The translations under genes and the position numbers were made by a program. Under the pieces are notes generated by a model. That model saw only the letters and a program-made list of their open reading frames with translations. It was not told the origin of the DNA and searched no databases. Positions 20,209 to 30,597 of a stretch of DNA of 64,000 nucleotides are shown here, in pieces (positions within the stretch are counted from its first letter, which is position 1; every line of letters starts with the position of its first letter). This DNA comes from Anisus vortex. Taxonomy: Eukaryota; Mollusca; Gastropoda; Planorbidae. The DNA is taken from NCBI GenBank assembly GCA_949126835.1, contig CASBPS010000123.1, positions 62,001-126,000 on the forward strand, written 5' to 3'.

Positions 20209-20807
20209 TAACAATAGACTGATTGTTCATTAAAACCTTAAGTGAACAATAGAATGAATAGGTCTTAATCTTGTTTGAGCAACAGCAATCGGGGAATTTA
20301 ATGACCTTGTATGAAAATTAATTGCACTGGTTGGGTCATGTTATGCCCTTGTCTAAAAATTGATTGCAGCCTTTGTGGGATTTGAAGGCCTTGTCTTTTC
20401 TTTGAATGCAACCATTGGGGCATTTGATGGCCTTGTTTGAAAATTGATAGCACTCTCTAGACTCTTAATTGCTTGGTTGGAGTGAACAGCTTGTAAATAG
20501 TTTATCATTGAATTCTGATCCACATCTGTTTCAATAGCACTCATCACTGTTGATCTAGATTTTACCTCTGTGTTTTCTGCTGATTTTTTCTTCTTAGATT
20601 TCATTTTTGGTACAGGACAATTGCCATCATTGTCAAATGTTGCTTTTAACTTCTTGACACATTTTGTTTTAAACTTAGGAATGGGAACTCCAGGTAAATC
20701 CTCAGAAATTTTCTCCATGATTGACTGGGAGAAATCATCTTTTAATGGATGTTGTCTTGAATGGGCCGTTCCTGAGCTGTTTGCTTCAGTTGTTTTTTTT
20801 CTTACAC
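20209..20807 (-). pseudogene. Linker exon A, U1/U2 border (full length)
   Basis: Exon from acceptor TTTCAG at 20808-20810, open for 156 codons down to 20353. It encodes TTEANSSGTAHSRQHPLKDD, IMEKISEDLPGVPIPKF, KMKSKKKKSAENTEV and a 14-residue repeat (INFQTRPSNAPMVA, then FKEKTRPSNPTKAA). The fourth repeat is out of frame or stopped. The phase at the acceptor differs from that expected after KDM4 exon A, because the A tract here holds a different number of bases from exon B. Lys/Ser-rich; function unknown. Confidence 0.6.
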
Positions 20808-20895
20808 CTGAAATGTAAAACACAACATACTACTTTAATATATGCTTGAAAAAAAAATTCTTTAAAAAAAAACAATGTAACCTATCAGCACTGAC

Positions 20896-21042
20896 CTATT
20901 ATTAAATATATTTCCATCTCTATGCCCTTCACGATGAGGAGCAATACCTTTTTTCGTCTTTCCATAATTTGAAACGCTCTGGTTGATATTTCTTGACAAA
21001 AATGTCCATTGAGATTTTAAAAGCATCCCTACGACACACACA
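20896..21042 (-). pseudogene. KDM4: KDM4-like exon A, U2
   Basis: Copy of 3789-3935 with the same 147-bp length and the same extra A after LWK that shifts the frame. Confidence 0.8.
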
Positions 21043-21331
21043 CTTTCAAGAGAAAATATGATGTTAGTTGACATTTTGCAGTTAAAATATAACAGTAACA
21101 TTATTTAAAAAAAACAAACAAAAATTTGCGAATATTTTCTAAAAATACTTAAAGCAAATTATGCAATATTTGTGACAGAAATTTGTTCATGCCACTATAT
21201 TTGACTGTAAATGTATAATAGAAATACAAATTATTGTAATCTATAAAACACAAAACATTTAAAAGATTGCATAACTGGAAAAAGAGGTGAGAAACACTTT
21301 TACTTGTTTACCTATGCACACACCCTATTGA
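21043..21331. other. AT-rich spacer, U2
   Basis: Equivalent of 3936-4224; nothing recognised. Confidence 0.6.
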
Positions 21332-21767
21332 AACCGAGTCGCCTGTTCAATGGAAATATTTGGTGGAGTGAAGAAGAGTTGCGCAGCGTCGACCTAACTC
21401 TCTCGTCCGGGTCCACCAGATGCCAGTGGCAAGAATAAGTCTAGACGACCGGCGATGGGCTCAGATGCAGTGGATGACCAAGATGTGCTACGTGCCTCAC
21501 CTTGCACTACGCGCTCCACAGTGCGTTGCTGTAGTCGCCTTCACCTCCGTTGGATCTGGTTGATCTCCTCCGCAGGGTCAAGACCATCGTAAATACAGGC
21601 CAAGACTCTCGGCTGCGGTAAGATCGTGACGTCACGACTAATGGGCTTTTGCCTGCGGTCTACCTGTAGTTGAAGATGTGTAAGCGATGCCTTAGCCTTA
21701 GTCTTAGACGCGTTGACCGTGTGTGCTGTTAACCATTCATTTTAAGTTTGAGAAGTATACAAGTCTA
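21332..21767. promoter_or_regulatory. GC/CpG-rich island, U2
   Basis: Copy of the U1 island, including the TGACGTCA palindrome near 21628. Confidence 0.4.
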
Positions 21768-21817
21768 GTATTCAATAACTGGATTAGTACATTAACATCG
21801 GATTACAAGAGTACACC

Positions 21818-21913
21818 ATGGTACATAAATGTTGTGTGCCTCGTTGTAAAGGTAATAACAATAAAGACTTGAAAGCACATAGGCAACATTCTTCCACAGA
21901 CATAATGCATTAA
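21818..21913 (+). pseudogene. THAP-like fragment, U2
   Basis: Same 31-codon frame with MVHKCCVPRCKGN; intact start codon. Confidence 0.5.
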
Positions 21914-22576
21914 GTGACTATTATATTGTATAGATAAAGTAGTACAGATAATTATATTAATGTTACTGAGGTCATGACATCATCCGGGGCAGACCAACAA
22001 TGTTAACGTGATCAACATTTTTCTCTAAGTCTAATAAGTTTAGGAACGGTATTTTTCTCTATTGACTATGAGTCCAGATGCGGTCTAGTGACTGAGCGGA
22101 AATAGGGGAGGAGTAGGTAGGTTCAAAAGGAAAAGCGGGAAGTGGGGAGGAGAGGCGTTAGTTCTCGGTTATGGTCTATTGACCACGGCTGGTCAGGAAG
22201 GGATTGTGGAGACAGTGGTGTCAAACAGGTGTCCATTTCCTGTTGAAGTAAGGAGGAAGGGGTGGGGAGATATCTCGGCGCACATTATACAAGTGGTGGG
22301 GGGAAGAGAGATTTTCTGCCAACAACGTAAGATGATATTTAGAAGTTAAAAAAAAGTTAAATGCAAAATTTTTTTTTCAAATACAACTGCAAATAACTTA
22401 AACTATTTATCATCATCTTTGTCTGAATTGATTAATGCTTAGATCCCCTACCTCCAACCTCCTTTCTCCTATCGCCCCCAAACTTGTCTATTCTGAAACC
22501 AGATTAACAGGCTTATTGCTTGTGAATCGAGATGATCCTTCTGGATTCAAATGTACACTTTTTTTATCAAGCCTAC
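21914..22576. other. Spacer with purine-rich stretch, U2
   Basis: Equivalent of 4807-5469; no gene recognised. Confidence 0.5.
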
Positions 22577-24442
22577 CTTCAGTGGGTCACAGTTCTTTTT
22601 CACTTTCTTAGTGTTGCCTTGAGAAACGCTGTCTCCGTGCCGCTTAAAAGTTTGTGATGAATCTGCCTTGTTGGAGTCTATTGAGCTATGCCTTGTTCTC
22701 AAAGCCAGCACAGCCTTGAGGTTGGTTTGTTCTGCAATATTTGGAGTTCTCAAAAGCTATAGATCAACATGGTTGCTGAAAGTGGAGGATTCCTGTGCAC
22801 ACTTCTGGGATATCCGCCCCATTCGCCCACTCTTAAATGGACTAGATGAACTTATGGTAGAGCAGGTGCCTGTGTCAGAGAAAGTGGAAGAGTACAAATA
22901 ATTTTTTTAACATATATTGTCATCGACTGCAATAAAGTTACTTGAACTTTCCAATTGCCCCTTACCTTTTTTTCTCATTTTTTTTCTCCACACACAACGC
23001 TTTCTTTGTTGGCAAGTTGGTAAAGGACTTCATTTTAGATGGCCTCATTGCATTTGATACAAAGTCTGGAGATAAACTTATTTTCTTCCTGTAAATCCTT
23101 CTGGACTTCATTCTAGAAGTCATATCACATTGAGTGTCTGAATTGTTCTTTTGGTTAATAATAAGAGTTTTCTCAGCAGTACCATCTTCAAGATCCGATG
23201 TAAACGGTGACCTCGCAGATTTGTCCAGCAAAGCGTTCCTATTTCTCTTGACAGTTTTAAAGGTTGCATTTGTCTTTTCTACCTTATGTTCCTCATTTTT
23301 TTCTATGGTTGTAACAAGGTTCGCCTCAGTTATGTTAGAACATTCTAAATCTGCTGCTGCCACAAGCCTTCCATCATAGTGCTCAATTTTTTTTAGCATA
23401 GGCCTAACCGATTTTGAATCCGGATCAAACTCTGAAATGTCTGGAGACCTTCTCCTGCTTCTCTTTCTTCTTAATTCATTAGTGTTATCACTCCAGCAAT
23501 CTGACTGAGACAAATAACTTTTCCTTTTTGAAAGCTGTGATTTCTTACTTCTGATTGCGGGCGGTGCTCTGTAATCACTTTCTCTGTCATCACTCACTAC
23601 ATAATCATCATCGTTTTGTCTAGCGCAACCTCTAGATAGCATGTTTGCATCAGCCAAATATTGGGAATTCGTCTTCAATTGTAAAACATCTAAACTGTAG
23701 TCTTCTTCGCTTGAAGTGAACACTTTTGATTTTCTCATTTTAGATGACTTTTGTCGGGATTTTAAAGACTTTTTTTTTCCTGACCTTTGCTCTGCATATC
23801 CTGCCCTAAAGCATTCTCACATCTGTTTTCAGCTTTCCTAGACCTATAATCTTCCTCTGAATTCTGAACATTTGTGGGCAAAAGAGATTCAAACAAGTTT
23901 GTGGGCTTATTAGAAGGGGTGATATTTTTCTTTCCATCTGCCAAATTGGTGGACAAAACAGAAACAGACTCTTGCTGTGTCCTCTGCTCAGCAATATTTA
24001 TGTCTTCATGTAGTAACCTTCTGCACAGTGGCTGAATGTTCACAAATGAATTGTCCGCGTTCAGATAATCAGTCCTCAACATATTCAGAAGTCTCTCTAC
24101 CTCATAAAGTGTGGCAGGGTTCACTTTCCCTGGCTCGTGGTTTTTCTCCATGTCACTTGTCTTACAGCACCCGCCTCCCTGGCCATAGAAGGTCCCAATT
24201 TTGGCAAAAGATTGGTCAGAAGGCCTGAGGGCGAATGATGTCAGGGCGCAGATCATGGCCACTTTTAGGGATATGTGATGGCAGAGGCAAGCGAGCTTGG
24301 CACAGACAGAGGACAGGTCATTTCTCCTAGCAACTACAGCAACTAAGTTGTCCTCTTTGATGCTAGTCTCCATCTGGCTTTTGTCCACATTAATGGCGAA
24401 GATGTAGATGTCTTCATACAGCTGGAGATAGGTATCACCACA
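22577..24442 (-). pseudogene. Long exon 'CGDTY', U2 (two frame breaks)
   Basis: Same exon as 5470-7334. It has the nine-A break between the two halves and an additional base in the A run after KKNEKK (plus-strand T run near 22967-22973), which stops the basic half after 258 codons. Donor and acceptor are intact. Confidence 0.62.
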
Positions 24443-24636
24443 CTGTAAAGAATAATTCCTAAAATTATCAAAACTGAATAAATTCATTTAGACAACTATT
24501 TAAAAAAAAGCAATTTTTTATTAATAATAAGACTTCATTAAATCATATTATACTGATTTACAATTACTCGTCCTGATAGCTTTTATCTATTTTCTTAATC
24601 CTAATGAGTTTGGCTAATGCTATCAAACTAACAAAC

Positions 24637-24710
24637 CTTTTCTCTCAGAACATCTATGAAGATAACTATTTGATCTGTTGACTTTGAGATTTTAGCCATT
24701 GACCACACAC
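24637..24710 (-). pseudogene. Truncated 47-codon exon, U2
   Basis: Same piece and fusion point as in U1 (7529-7602). Confidence 0.65.
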
Positions 24711-24711
24711 G

Positions 24712-25308
24712 TAACAATAGACTGATTGTTCATTAAAACCTTAAGTGAACAATATAATGAATAGGTCTTAATCTTGTTTGAGCAACAGCAATCGGGGAAT
24801 TTAATGACCTTGTATGAAAATTAATTGCACTGGTTGGGTCATGTTATGCCCTTGTCTGAAAATTGATTGCAGCCATTGTGGGATTTGAAGGCCTTGTCTG
24901 TCCTTTGAATGCAACCATTGGGGCATTTGATGGCCTTGTCTGAAAATTGATAGCACTCTCTAGACTCTTAATTGCTTGGTTGGAGTGAACAGCTTGTAAA
25001 TAGTTTATCATTGAATTCTGATCCACATCTGTTTCAATAGCACTCATCACTGTTGATCTAGATTTTACCTCTGTGTTTTCTGCTGATTTTTTCTTCTTAG
25101 ATTTCATTTTTGGTACAGGACAATTGCCATCATCGTCAACTGTTGCTTTTAACTTCTTGACACATTTTTTTTAAACTTAGGAATGGAAACTCCAGGTAAA
25201 TCCTCAGAAATTGTCTCCATGATTAACTGGGAGAAATCATCTTTTAATGGATTTTGTCTTGAATGGGCCGTTCCTGAGCTGTTTGCTTCAGGTTTTTTTT
25301 TCTTACAC
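24712..25308 (-). pseudogene. Linker exon B, U2
   Basis: As in U1, but with four copies of the 42-bp repeat; the protein repeat reads INFQTRPSNAPMVA, then FKGQTRPSNPTMAA, then INFQTRA and a stop. It keeps the one-base loss (KFKKN) that separates its two halves (25149-25308 and 24844-25107). Confidence 0.6.
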
Positions 25309-25396
25309 CTGAAATGTAAAACACAACATACTTCTTTAATATATGCTTGAAAAAAATAATTTTTTATTAAAAAAAACAGCACTGACTACTGACCTA

Positions 25397-25838
25397 TCTA
25401 TATATATATAAAGACAGTGTTAAGCCCCGCGAGGATCCCCATTGGTCAATTTGAAAACACGTGTGTCACTGACCTATCTAGGCCTAGCCCAATATACCGT
25501 CTAATAATTTTTCACATCGAACATGTGTCTTCGATAGCTCAGTGGTAAACGTAGTGGACTGCTATACGGGCGATTATGACCAGGGTTCGATTCTCCAGTT
25601 AGACTATACTATTTTTTTCGACAATTAATTTTTCAAACTTTTAAAAACAAAAGACATTGTAAATCTATAGGCAATATAGATTTTGTTAAATAAAAATATT
25701 TGACTATTTTTTTTACCCTATTACAATATTTATTTACTTTCCTAAAAGTATTCAGTAAAGTGTAGTTTATAAATTTGTTATCTGCACCCCAGACAGTCCT
25801 TTTTTTTTCACCCGGGCAACGCCGGGCAATGCAGCTTG
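25397..25838 (-). mobile_element. Non-autonomous Helitron-like element, U2 (442 bp)
   Basis: Same insertion as in U1, with identical ends TCTATATA and GCAGCTTG. It lies at 25839 against KDM4 exon B. Confidence 0.8.
25528..25604 (+). ncRNA. tRNA-like segment in Helitron, U2
   Basis: Copy of 8294-8370 with the same A- and B-box-like motifs. Confidence 0.45.
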
Positions 25839-25981
25839 TTATTAAATATATTTCCATCTCTATGCCCTTCAGGATGAGGAGCAATATCTTTGCCGCCTTT
25901 CCATAATTTGAAACGCTCTGGTTGATATTTCTTGACAAAAATGTCCATTGAGATTTTAAAAGCGTCCCTACGACACACACA
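25839..25981 (-). pseudogene. KDM4: KDM4-like exon B, U2
   Basis: Open frame through [20 protein letters not shown], separated from its donor (25394-25396) by the Helitron. Confidence 0.8.
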
Positions 25982-26480
25982 CTTTCAAGAGAAAATATGA
26001 TGTTAGTTGACATGCATTTGTAATGAAATGTTAGTCTCAGATGGTGGAACATCAGTTTTATTATTTTTTCTCGTGGCAGAAGTATCGTGCCAGGACTGAG
26101 TACCTTCTACTGCATTTTTAACAAACTCTTCCGTACCATTGACCTGTTTGGTCTTAATTGATTCAAGTTCTTTGTTTAAATTCAAAGAAAATGCCAGCTG
26201 ATCACTAATGTTGTTAGAAAATGAAATACTTGGTGATGGTTGTGAAACATTGGTTACAATAGACTGATTGTTCATTAAATCATTAGACCTTAAGTGAACA
26301 ATAGAATGAATAGGTCTTAATCTTGTTTGAGCAACAGCAATCGGAGCATTTCATGGCCTTGTCTGAAAATTGATAGCACTCTCTAGACTCTTAATTGCTT
26401 GGTTGGAGTGAACAGCTTGTAAATAATTTGTCATTGAATTCTGATCCACATCTGTTTCAATAGCACTCATCACTGTTGAT
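25982..26480 (-). pseudogene. Exon C, U2
   Basis: Minus-strand frame reading [18 protein letters not shown] near its start, similar to the linker exons. A frame change at GGAGCATTTCATGGCC separates this from the later frame ([20 protein letters not shown] to [11 protein letters not shown]). U3 has ACATGG instead of TCATGG here and stays open. It is probably a divergent third copy of the linker segment preceding KDM4 exon B. Confidence 0.5.
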
Positions 26481-26630
26481 TGAGATTTGTGAAACAATTA
26501 GGCCTACACCAACATTGGAGCTGTCATTAGCAGATGGAGTGGAAATGAGTGTTCCTGTGAAAGTCACTAAATTGGAAGTGCAGATAATGGGCTGAGGAAC
26601 TAAATGACGAGGGAGTGATACTTTGCCTGA
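26457..26630 (-). CDS. Probable second exon after MTHSR exon, U2
   Basis: Acceptor CTTCTCTTCTCGTTACAG at 26631-26648 opens a frame in phase 0 with the preceding exon: SGKVSLPRHLVPQPIICTSN, ending [11 protein letters not shown] and a stop at 26457. The frame overlaps the start of exon C in another register, so the true exon end is uncertain. Confidence 0.5.
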   Translation of the reverse strand, partial: SGKVSLPRHLVPQPIICTSNLVTFTGTLISTPSANDSSNVGVGLIVSQISINSDECY

Positions 26631-26737
26631 CTGTAACGAGAAGAGAAGTGGATGATTTGAAGACAAACATTCATGACAAGAGCTTGTGGGTCACAAGTAG
26701 AAGTTTGAGAATGGTATAAACCTGGCCATGTTCTCAC

Positions 26738-27055
26738 CTGAGATGATAAACTTGAAACCTCAACATTTGTTGACAAGCTCAATGCTTGAACATTTGTAGA
26801 AACATCCTCAGTTCTTGACTTTAGCTTTTTAGAATTTCTGCTTTTATTTATCTTAGACTGAGGTGAGCAACAATCTTTCTGTGGTAATACAGCTTCATCT
26901 GTTGATATTGTTGAGGAACCTAGTTGGTCAATTAAGGAGTCTGCTGAATAAGCATAATTGTTTGTTACAGAAATATCAAGATCAAGACATTTCAAAAAGA
27001 CAATTCTTCGCTCAACGTTTTTTTTTAAATCGAAAATAATGCGTGAGTGTGTCAT
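26738..27055 (-). CDS. Likely first coding exon 'MTHSR', U2 (106 codons)
   Basis: Begins at an ATG preceded by AAGGAAAA and ends at a strong donor (TCTCAG/GTGAGA). It encodes MTHSRIIFDLKKNVERRIVF, then a Ser/Thr/Lys-rich stretch ending SSLSSQ. It is 318 bp, phase 0, joined in frame to the exon at 26457-26630. No signal peptide or known domain. Absent from U1 because of the deletion. Confidence 0.6.
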
Positions 27056-27228
27056 TTTTCCTTAGTTGAGTAGCATGTAGGAGTTGAAAAAACACAGCTT
27101 TTTGTCGATGTCAAAGCCAGCACACTCTCCGCAAAGCCACCAGCACTCCCCTTTTTTAAATATTGTTCCTGCAGTAGCGTTTGAAATTAGAAATCATTAG
27201 GCCTACAATTACAAACAATGTTAATGGA
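27056..27228. other. Upstream region of MTHSR exon, U2
   Basis: Possible 5' flank of the gene on the minus strand; no TATA box or clear motif seen. Confidence 0.4.
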
Positions 27229-28742
27229 CCGTGTTAAGCCCCCCAAGGCTCTTCATTGGTCAATTTGAAAACACGTGTGTCACTGACCTATCTAGGCCTA
27301 TATAGTGTCTAATATATTTTAATTCAGTTTGGCTTGATATTTACTGTTACCCCGGTATCTGGCAAGCCATTAATTAAATCATGCCAATGTCAACATTCAT
27401 GAATATACCTAAAATTAACTGTAGTAGATACTACTACATAGTAGTATAGTAGACACTAAGACACTACAGCGCTGATACAACACACAAATGTCTTAAGGCG
27501 CCTGAGGCGAGTGTTTACACACCACGGTCACTACGCTTCGCAAGCCTAAGGCCTCCAGCGCGTGACGTACAAAAGTAGCACTTTGGCCTGTACTTACGGT
27601 GGTCTTGGTTAAGCCCCCCGTGGATCCCCATTGGTCAATTCGAAAACACGTGATCTACAAGCCCAATGACTGCCCTATTGTAATTTAATATATTATGTCT
27701 ACTTATCTTATCTTATACATTACAGACGCTCCTTCTATAAAGAATATTATTGCGTCATACGCTCATACTTCCTAAAGAAGAAGCCAATACGACTTTAAAA
27801 AGTTACTACATTGTAGTTTATGAACTGTTTATCTGTAGTGTATAGGCCTTTAGGCCTATTTAATTTTTCTCCGTTTATAACTTATTATCTCATATCTTAC
27901 TTTTGTGATCACTTATAGACATGAGGTTTCCTTAGCGGTTAGCGTCTTCGACTCCCATGCGGGTGGCGTGGGATCGATTCCCCGCTATGGCTCAAATTTT
28001 TTTTTCTACTTTTCTATTAAAATTACTATTAATATTACTTTTTTAAAATATTGTAATGATTTTATGACTTAAAAAATGTTTTCAATAAATAAAATGCAAT
28101 AGATTAATTAAAATATGAGACTTATATAGTGCATATCCCGTTCCCGTTGGAACAGTTATATGCCTAGGCCTATATTTCTAGGCATAGGCCTATATTTTTG
28201 ACACACTTGTGTCTCGGAGTGTTTGATTCTCATCAACATTTGAACAGGGATAGGCCTAGTTTAACTTTTTGTTAATTAAAAAGAGATTTTTTTTTTGCCC
28301 GATTACAATAGATCTATTTACTTTGAATTATTTTCTTAAATGTTTTCGGTAAAAAAATAATAATTATATCTATATTTTTAAAGTAATTATAGGTTTCAGT
28401 ACAGTTCATTGTGGTTTATAAAAAATGTAGGCATATCTGTAGCTTTAGTTTAGACCTAAGCCTGTGTATGTATTTTTCCCCGAGGGTCGCCGCAAATTAA
28501 GATTTTGGTTTAATAAAAAGACTTGTCTATATTTAACCCGATTGTTATATTTGCTATTACCTTCCTAAATGTTTTCACAACATAATTATTATATTTCTAA
28601 ATTTATTACATCTAGGCTAGATTAGAATCTAGGCCTATATCTTTCGGTTCATTGTAGTTTATTTAATGATTTAATGTTTATCTAGCTTAAACTATATTTA
28701 ATTTTTCCCCGGGAAACGCCAGGGAATTTAGCTTATATATAT
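27229..28742. mobile_element. Composite of Helitron-like remnants, U2
   Basis: Two 5' modules like that of the element at 25397 (GTTAAGCCCC...CATTGGTCAATT...ACACGTG at 27234-27277 and 27608-27652). Also a tRNA-like segment and two hairpin-type 3' ends (CCCCGAGGGTCGCCG near 28480 and CCCCGGGAAACGCCAGGG near 28706). No coding sequence. The order suggests nested, decayed non-autonomous elements. Confidence 0.5.
27923..27993 (+). ncRNA. tRNA-like segment (Gly-CCC-like), U2
   Basis: 71 nt with TTAGCGGTTAGCG, an anticodon-loop-like CTCCCAT and GGATCGATTCCCC, resembling tRNA-Gly(CCC). Several stem mismatches and its location in Helitron remnants argue for a decayed tRNA-derived sequence. Confidence 0.45.
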
Positions 28743-28766
28743 ATATATATATTCCACATTTAATAT

Positions 28767-29689
28767 TGTAACCCCCCCATCCTTATCTCTCAATACTTGT
28801 GCAGCTCTTGTTATTAGCTCCACGGCTATCGGATAATATTTCATACGCTAAGAAACCCCTCGGTCGTTCAAATACAAATGTCCAGGGAGATATGTAACGG
28901 TCTCACTCTAAAATATAGTGGGCCCTCTCCCAGAGCTGTATTCAGTTTAATAAGTTAATTATTAACCCAGATCCTTCACCTCATTATATGAGAAGTCGGG
29001 GTATCAGTAAACGTATTTCTGATTAAGTAATTAAGGACTGTATACAATGATGCTGTTCAGTTGTAATCTGAAAGTGTGCTTTGGTTGTACTGTTATTGTT
29101 TTTGTTATTTTATACCCTAAATATGGAACTTTGTTTCTAAAATAATAATAGATTACTATGCATTGTTAACTATTTTGGTTAGACCTTTTATTATGTTGTA
29201 AATTACAAAATTTATTTTGATTACCAATGTATTTTGTCAGTGTTTAATATGGTTTATGTTAATTATTTAATTTGTTTCAATTATTGTTATATTTGTTATT
29301 AGAAAGTATAAAATCAGTAGGTGTGTTTATTAGGTAGGCCCTATGTAAATTTTATAATTTGAAAAATGTGTTACATATTTTGAATATGTGTTTAAATAAC
29401 GGGCACACGTACAATTGTTCAATTTTACTGGGCATCTAGCTAACCTGTTTTGGGGCTGTAAGTGTGTGTGACCTAATGATCTCCTATATGCATGGGGAGA
29501 GCTATTAGGCCTATATTCGGTGACAGAAAGGTGTGAGATTACGATGTGTTCAGCTAAGAGCCAGAGGAACGAGTGTGTGGCGTGTGGCTGTCTTTTCTTG
29601 TTAGAAATAAAGAGCCCTTTTAATATTTTAACCACCTCGTTGCCTTGATTTATGTGGAGATGAGAAGAAATATAAATATTGTCATAACA
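28767..29689 (+). repeat. Possible solo LTR of another family, U2 (923 bp)
   Basis: Copy of 15545-16467; same ends and same length. Confidence 0.35.
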
Positions 29690-29799
29690 GCAGGCTTCCC
29701 TCTAGACAAGAAGCCAATACGGTCGGTAGATCAAGTGCTCCCACCGTTCACCAGATGAAAGGCTGGGAGAGCAGTGCCTACTAAGATAGTAATAGATAG

Positions 29800-30426
29800 T
29801 GTTACGAATCTCGGTCATAAATGAATGACGTAGTAAGGCATTGACCTCTTAACAAGTGCGTATCAGAGTCCAAAGCGACCAAGGTTTGACCTTTATGCCC
29901 TGAGGGCAGTTTAAATAAAATAATTCGTTCAAATCCCGTGGAAATTGGAGGATAATTCTGGATCGTAGTAATTATAGAGAAAGAGGTTAAAATGCGTATT
30001 AAGACCCTGTAGAATCTTCGATGATAGTTTTCTTTGTTAAGTCCCGACCTCCTTAAAGTTAGTTCAGTTCGGAAGTTTGTCGAGTGAAGTCGCTATATTC
30101 ATTTGTATATAATATGCCTTTATTTTGAAATACTTATGTTGCCATCAGTTGATGAAGTTTATTGATCGTTTATATTGAGTCTACAATTTAAATAAAATTG
30201 TTTATTCAACAACTGGAGTTGTGTGATCTATGATTGTTGAGAAAGGTGTTGAAGATAATTATCACGAATATAACTACATTGCTGCATAGACCTGTCAGTC
30301 AAAGAACCCCTAGCTTGGGCTACAGATTAGCAGAATCTAGAGACTTCTAATAAAGATACAACTATATTCATTGAATCCGATTTAACGAGTCGTAATAATA
30401 GTCATCATATAAAGAGGGCCATAACA
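29800..30426 (+). repeat. 5' LTR, copy 3
   Basis: 627 bp. It lacks one A present in its 3' LTR and in both LTRs of copy 4 (ATGCCTTTA against ATGCCATTTA), so this base was lost after the U2/U3 duplication. Confidence 0.93.
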
Positions 30427-30429
30427 GTT

Positions 30430-30448
30430 TGCGGTCTTCGTCCGATAT
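30430..30448 (+). promoter_or_regulatory. Candidate primer-binding site, copy 3
   Basis: TGCGGTCTTCGTCCGATAT, one base different from copy 2, in the same position after the LTR. Confidence 0.4.
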
Positions 30449-30597
30449 AGTTGTATAGTGAAGCATATATTCAAGTTGTGTTGTGTTGTGTGTTGGAGCC
30501 GTGACCTACTGAGCAAGCCTAATAACGCTGAATTCATTCTTCCGATTGGAAAAACGTAAGTTGGAAATTTACATTTTATAAATCTCTTAACTAAAGA

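Larger units (their letters stand above)
3463..20570. repeat. Tandem host unit U1 (17,108 bp)
   Basis: First host unit of the array, defined from the point where host sequence resumes after LTR copy 1 to the same base in U2. Landmarks recur at an offset of about 17,108 (for example the long exon 5' end at 7334 and 24442). U1 differs from U2 and U3 in three ways. It carries LTR copy 2 at a different site, it lacks 2,346 bp present in U2 (26238-28583), and it lacks 126 bp of a 42-bp repeat in linker exon B. Unit borders are arbitrary because the true duplication breakpoint is not visible. Confidence 0.9.

Noticed and set aside
24712..25107. CRISPR-like array from the 42-bp repeats
   Set aside because: The repeats are contiguous coding repeats without spacers in a eukaryotic context.
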